Source: Chara braunii
Lineage: Eukaryota > Streptophyta > Charophyceae > Charales > Characeae
Direction: 5' to 3'
Assembly (NCBI GenBank): GCA_003427395.1
Contig: BFEA01000754.1
Coordinates: 132,662-153,680, forward strand
DNA: 21,019 nucleotides
Position 1 is the stretch's first letter; every line of letters starts with the position of its first letter. Both the position numbers and the translations under genes were made by a program. The notes beneath the pieces are model-generated. The model had not been told where the DNA came from, did not search any database, and worked only from the letters and a program-made list of their open reading frames with translations. Of the stretch, positions 16,935-21,019 are shown piece by piece.

Positions 16935-18541
16935 TTACGGGCCGCTGCTGATCCCTCTGGGAAGAGAGACTCGTTCCCCAGCAGTTCCCACTTTCACCAC
17001 CGTTAATAGATAGCTTATCTCAGTTTGATCAGTGACAATTCTCAGGGCGGAATCTCTCATTCGGTCAAAGAAAGACTGCAAAAACTCCAACTCACCCAGG
17101 GTAGAAAAGTTTCCGTCAGAAACCCGAAGATTCCCTTCTACCTTGATTATTCTACCCTCCAACACAACACCTAGTCTCAGCTGTTCAGTCAAGCTGGGCA
17201 TTGCTAAACATCATAAGCAATATCTGAAAGGTAGAACATAATCAGGGATTTCGAATCTTTGTTCAAAAGTACTCAGGAGCAGGGATTTTATCATCACAGT
17301 GGAGTCTTTCTCCCTTGCTCAACCAATCTCAACAATAGCTTCTAGCAGAGGCATCCAATCTCTCTTGTCTTCAAATCCCTTAGCAATCGAGAACTCAGGG
17401 AGCCTTTAAAATTCTCTTACTCCCACTTCCCAAGTTACCTTGCTTTTTAGCTTCTCTAGCCACTCTTTTGTCCGCTCAAGGCTGACATACGCCCCTTTTA
17501 AATATTCCAAGTTGTCAACCTCCTCCTCCAGACTGTTAGAGGAATAAACTCCCACATCCAAACTGTCAGAGTTCAAGAACTTAACAAAGGGATTATCATG
17601 CCCTATCACCTCATAAAGTTTGCCCCTCACAGTGGTTATCCTAGCTACTGAGAGTATTCGTCTTGGACTCTCTTCACTTTCCATGAAAACTTTATCATGG
17701 CGAACCAATTATCTCTCGATGGATTGATATCAGGTAAGGGAGGAGCTGGGAGTCCATCAAAGACAGTAAATCGAGTAGACCCATTGAAACATTTGTTCTC
17801 TCTCTCAAGCCTCTTTTTCTCTTTCAGTACGACTTCTTCTGCAAATCCCCAGCATCTCCCATGCACAGCATCATCACTTCTTTCTTTTGGGACAGATTCT
17901 CACATCATACACATCCAGATCCGTGAAATAGGATGTCAGTACATATAACCGTTTCTGCTCCCATCCGCTATCGACCATCTCATACATGACAACTTCATAT
18001 GGGAACACCTCTCTCTTGGTTAGAGTGTTCAGGGACTTTAGGAGACACTCAACTTCCTCTTGTCTTGGGCCTGAACCTTTGCCAAATTTCAGCCTTCACT
18101 GTCTGATTTCCTCTGCTGAAACCTCTTTAGTTCTCATGACCACCGTTTCTTTTCTCTCTCGTCAATATCATGTTGATAATTGGTAACCAGTTAGTCTCAT
18201 CACAATAGCTGTTAGGTATAGGAGGGATTGAAACAGTCTTATCGTGTAACTGGCATCACACCCCATTCCACTTTCTTTTTTTGCTTGATCAGATCTGCCT
18301 TTTCATCATAGATAAATTGAGTCGCAATCTCCTATAGCCAATTAAAGTTCTCACCATCGTTGTTGCCTCCTTCTTTGACATATGGGCGGATATCATAGAT
18401 ATCTCCCTCCAAGAAGTGAGTCAGCACTACGTAGATGGTCGAGCCACGGGAGTGATAGCCCCAACAACCCTCATATCGATAGGGAAATACCCCACTCGAT
18501 GTGAGTTTGAATAACTCTTTCAATGCACTGTCAACCAGCAT
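16935..18541 (-). pseudogene. Decayed pre-gag coding region with repeated FPY domains
   Basis: Coding-like fragments follow one another on the minus strand in shifting frames. (1) From ATG 18541: GVFPYRYEGCWGY, IYVVLTHFLEGDIYDIR, then past TAG 18332-18334 and a frame change to IPPIPNSYCDETNWLPII. (2) About 18095-17874: LLKSLNTLTKREVFPYEVV, RLYVLTSYFTDLDVYDVR, continuing in another frame (17866-17645) to LPAPPLPDINPSRDNWFAMI. (3) 17708-17406, continuing past its stop to RLPEFSIAKGFEDKRDWMPL. (4) 17201-16935, LGVVLEGRIIKVEGNLRV onward. Units 1 and 2 each have an FPY core, a VxLTxF...DxR block and a Pro-rich block ending in a conserved Trp. Unit 1 matches the 182-aa LTR ORF with identical spacing. 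I do not recognise the family. It looks like a dead tandem-domain protein translated ahead of gag. At least six stops or frame changes are present. Units 3 and 4 are less certain members. Confidence 0.55.
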
Positions 18542-18875
18542 TTGTCTTGATCCTGATTTGCTCTCTTTCTTTCAATTCCTTCAATGTATTGAGGAGCAAT
18601 AGAACAAACCTGATATCAAACTCGATTCTCTCCAATCAATAATATCAATCTCCTCTCCCGATCCAGTGTGGTACCTCACACAAGGAAAGATAAGACTCAG
18701 TTAGCAAATTTTGTTTTTTAGGAGAATAATGACTCAAGAAAAGATTGCAGAAGCAGTGTAGAAAATTCTGAAATTGTCAACAGTTCTTAAGGCCTAATCA
18801 AAACTCAAAGCTTCTTGCTGACCCAAGCTCGTTCTGGACACGAAAATTTTTCATGTCCCCTGCAACAGCGCAATT
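18542..18875 (-). other. Junction between right LTR and pre-gag region
   Basis: There is no complete ORF. A frame fragment near 18595-18550 reads LLNTLKELKEREQI on the minus strand, resembling the lead-in of the FPY domains (LLKSLNTLTKRE). One more domain copy may therefore once have begun here. The primer-binding site should lie at the 18875 end. The bases there (minus strand aaaattgcgctgttgcaggg) show no obvious TGG-starting tRNA complement. Confidence 0.35.
18836..18858. repeat. Hairpin close to the LTR/internal junction
   Basis: The sequence ggacacgaaaa...tttttcatgtcc forms an 11-bp stem with a single C/A mismatch and almost no loop. It lies about 18 bp inside the inner edge of the right LTR, where the primer-binding site of an LTR element is expected. 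Confidence 0.5.
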
Positions 18876-19476
18876 TTTATCGCACTTTTTTCAGTCGAGC
18901 CCCTTCAGGCGACCGAAAAACCAACAGGCTGTCACGCAGGGTTTTGGTTGTGATTGCAATAAATAAAATAAATTAAATAATGCAAATCCTTTCCTGTTGT
19001 GTGCGTCCGGCTTCGAGCGCGACCCTTCAATTGCGGTCTTCGCCGGTCCCCGGTCTTAGGAATCTTTTATTTTGATTCGGAACAACATAGAATCATGCAA
19101 ATAATAATCATAAAATTATGGAGTGCTATGCATGCATCAATTATGTCAATCCGATTTTGAGAACTGTGACAGAATCATCCAAGAAAAACAATCATCAAGC
19201 AAGAACAATGCAAGAAGCAAGACCGACTGACTGACTTGGGCAAAGACAGAGTTAAATGAATGAGGGAAGAATGAGAACTCATAATAGTCTTAGGAAGTAC
19301 ATATGGAAGAGAGCATGACCAACACCGATCAAGAGTCCTCACTCCTCCCTCTGAACTTTACACTCATCTTCTCACTTTGTTGTCCGTCGTTTGGGCTTCT
19401 TGCCATGTCTCCGTACTCTCTGAGGTTATGACTTCTGAATGTAAAGCCACTTGAAGCCTATTAGTTCCAAACATTT

Positions 19477-20035
19477 TCATCCAAGTCCCATGATACGAAA
19501 ATCAACCATAGCACAAAATTCCTCCCATAGAGTGGGGAGATAGGGCTGAGAGAAGATGCCCCTCCTGAGATGTGGAAACTCAGAGTGTTCAGTCACTGCC
19601 TCGTAGTCGATCTCTGCAGGCGATATATATATTTTGGCCAAGTCCACTAGTCCACCCCAATAAGAGCCGTCAATAAGGTAGTAAGGGACCGGAGGTTTGG
19701 GGTAGTCATTGAAAAGCTTAGGACCAAAGCTATAGACTAGCTTTGTGCTCCCCTGGAGTCTCTCAGCCTTTCATTGCATAACCCTGGCTGCTGCGGCCCA
19801 AACTGCATCAAAATGAGGGTGTGTCTGACAGTGTCTCGTTCCCCTTTTTCAGGAAGATCCGCAAATCATTGACTGTACCCTCCGCGAACTCGGTGAGAAC
19901 AACGAAGATAGACAGATCTTCGCGCCTGAACCCATCAATCCTTACAAACTTGTAGGGGAAGCTCTTCCTGGTAGCAATCGAATTGAGGCTGTCAAGGACA
20001 GGCTGGCCAACTGTAATGGGGTTAATCTCTCTCAT
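19477..20035 (-). pseudogene. Broken copy of the LTR-encoded FPY-domain protein
   Basis: This is the homologue of the 1075-1623 ORF. It starts at ATG 20035 with MREINPITVGQPVLDSLNSI and keeps the FPYKFVRIDGF and IFVVLTEFAEGTVNDLR core. A 10-bp insertion at about 19821-19830 (gtgtctgaca, which looks like a partial local duplication) shifts the frame, so the open part ends at 19808. Downstream a Trp codon of the left copy (TGG) is TGA here. The position of the original stop is conserved at 19477-19479. The total length exceeds the left copy by exactly the 10 bp of the insertion. Confidence 0.75.
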
Positions 20036-20728
20036 GTGATTGGTTGAATAGTCACTCCCTGGCAGAGGAAGAGAAAACTATGCTTGATTGGCTGACGTCC
20101 GTTGCGGGCCAAACCTGTCGTTGTCCACCGAATAGGCGCCAACTGCTAACGGCCTGGCAAGTTTTTGGACGCTTGTTTGAGTACTGCTTGAATGCCTTCT
20201 GAATACCGTTCCGAATGCTGTTCTCAGACACTGTATCTGAATGCTGTTTCTGATTGCTGTTTCTGATTGCTATTTCTGAATGCTGCTTCTGAATAATGTT
20301 TTCTGATTGCTGTTTCTGAATGCTGCTTCTGAATGCTGCTTCTGAATACTATTTTATGATTGTTGTTTTTGAATGCTGCTTCTGAATACTGTTTTCTGAT
20401 TGTTGTTTTCTGATTGCTGTTTTCTGGGTCTATGGGAGTAATGAGTCACCACACAATGGTGATTCATTGATTGAGTACAACCACTGCTGGTCAGCTGGTT
20501 GCTGACATTCATGACACCGATAGAATATTGGCCAAACACCAATTACACTCCGTCAGGTCATCAACCGAACATTGTTCGGACTGGGATGGTTATTGCTTGA
20601 GTATTGCCTTAAGTCTTGAGTCACTGAATCGTTACTTCACGTGGCATCACACTTCAAAGATGCCGCAATCTGTTGCTATTTAGAACTGATGGAGTTTTAT
20701 GAAGATGGTGACTCAAGCACATCCAAGT
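20036..20728 (-). other. Spacer between the two LTR ORFs, right copy
   Basis: This is the same arrangement as 1624-2290: unique sequence around the minisatellite, with no gene. Confidence 0.5.
20230..20425. repeat. Minisatellite, right copy
   Basis: This array carries the same 40-bp unit and 12-bp sub-motif as 1854-1989. It has additional sub-units (for example aatgctgcttctg twice in a row near 20319-20344) and more sequence drift. Confidence 0.8.
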
Positions 20729-20974
20729 TTATACAAGCTTCGCCCTGGCCTGTTCAATAGTTTCTAAGGTCGAACTGATGCTGTGCAGTTTTCCTTCAAG
20801 CCCGTAGAAATAAATGACATACTCGATATACTTTTTCTCCCCTGCTTTCCTAACCGCAATTTCCCTTTGTGTCAGTCTGTGCTTCTCCACATCCTCACAT
20901 CCCTCTATCTCCCACCTTTTTTTCTTGTTCCTTACGAAATTGGACTTTACCACTAGAACTTCGTTTTCCCTCAT
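20729..20974 (-). CDS. Small conserved LTR-encoded ORF, right copy (81 aa)
   Basis: ATG 20974 to TAA 20729, the same frame as the left copy at 2291-2536. Substitutions are few (for example ACENM to GCEDV and GKRKY to GEKKY), and the C-terminal 27 residues from IEYVIYFYGL are identical. Upstream the frame stays open towards the window end, with one extra codon relative to the left copy. Both copies remain open although the neighbouring 182-aa ORF is broken here. No function is recognised. Confidence 0.5.
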   Translation of the reverse strand: MRENEVLVVKSNFVRNKKKRWEIEGCEDVEKHRLTQREIAVRKAGEKKYIEYVIYFYGLEGKLHSISSTLETIEQARAKLV

Positions 20975-21019
20975 GTTCCCTATTTTTGCTCCAGAACCCA
21001 AGCAGTAGACGAGATAGAC

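Larger units (their letters stand above)
476..21019 (-). mobile_element. Giant Ty3/gypsy LTR retrotransposon, decayed, right end cut by window
   Basis: Gag, protease, RT, RNase H and integrase occur in canonical Ty3 order on the minus strand (16600 down to 10834). They are bracketed by direct repeats of at least 2.1 kb (476-2579 and 18876 to the window end). The unit from repeat edge to repeat edge is 18.4 kb. Extra coding matter sits in the repeats, between the right repeat and gag, and between integrase and the left repeat. The two copies differ at many positions, mostly transitions by eye, and pol is broken, so this is an old, inactive insertion. The outer end of the right LTR lies outside the window, so target-site duplications cannot be checked. 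No canonical tRNA primer-binding site was recognised at 18875. A large tandem duplication containing an older Ty3 copy is the main alternative. Confidence 0.7.
18876..21019 (-). repeat. Right direct repeat, probable 5' LTR, incomplete
   Basis: This is the same sequence and orientation as 476-2579. It is about 40 bp longer over the aligned part, mainly from a longer minisatellite and a 10-bp insertion in the 182-aa ORF homologue. Its inner edge reads tatcgcac where the left copy has tgtcgtac, so the terminal CA on the element strand has become TA. It continues past the window end. Confidence 0.75.

Noticed and set aside
476-21019. Simple segmental duplication instead of LTRs
   Set aside because: It cannot be fully excluded, but same-direction copies bracketing gag-pol, the CA end at 476 and the candidate polypurine tract favour LTRs; the deciding evidence lies past the window end.

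Overview
The window most likely comes from a fungal, probably basidiomycete, nuclear genome. It is dominated by one very large, decayed Ty3/gypsy LTR retrotransposon lying on the minus strand. The assignment rests on the pol motifs (RWIQNIQKFNSVTVRDAD and YIDD in the RT, a GPY/F tail on the integrase), which resemble, from memory, the Ty3 lineage common in Agaricomycetes and related basidiomycetes. No host housekeeping gene is recognisable, so the organism cannot be named more closely.

Layout, left to right. Positions 1-475 are flanking DNA that holds a 109-bp element with perfect 27-bp inverted ends. Positions 476-2579 and 18876-21019 are two direct copies of one sequence, 18.4 kb apart; I read them as the two LTRs. 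The right copy runs off the window and the left copy may extend to about 5338, next to a polypurine tract on the element strand. Each copy carries two minus-strand ORFs, an 81/82-codon ORF and a 182-codon ORF, separated by a 40-bp-period minisatellite. The 182-codon ORF is intact on the left and broken on the right.

Positions 5374-10833 lie between pol and the candidate polypurine tract. This stretch holds an unidentified 177-codon minus-strand ORF with a TATA box, a plus-strand RG-rich broken ORF with its own TATA box, homopolymers and microsatellites, small hairpins, and diverged tandem repeats. Positions 10834-15122 are the pol gene (protease, RT, RNase H, integrase on the minus strand). 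It is recognisable throughout but broken by five clear in-frame stops in the RT-to-integrase frame and several frame changes. Positions 15119-16600 are an intact 493-codon gag whose stop overlaps an ATG that begins the next frame (ATGA).

Positions 16935-18541 form a decayed coding region upstream of gag. It contains at least two copies of an unfamiliar domain (FPY ... VVLTxF ... DxR) that is also the core of the 182-codon LTR ORF. Transcription from the LTR would therefore pass through the LTR ORFs, then the pre-gag domain array, then gag and pol. This accessory domain family, shared between the LTR and the pre-gag region, is the most unusual thing in the window. I cannot assign it a function.
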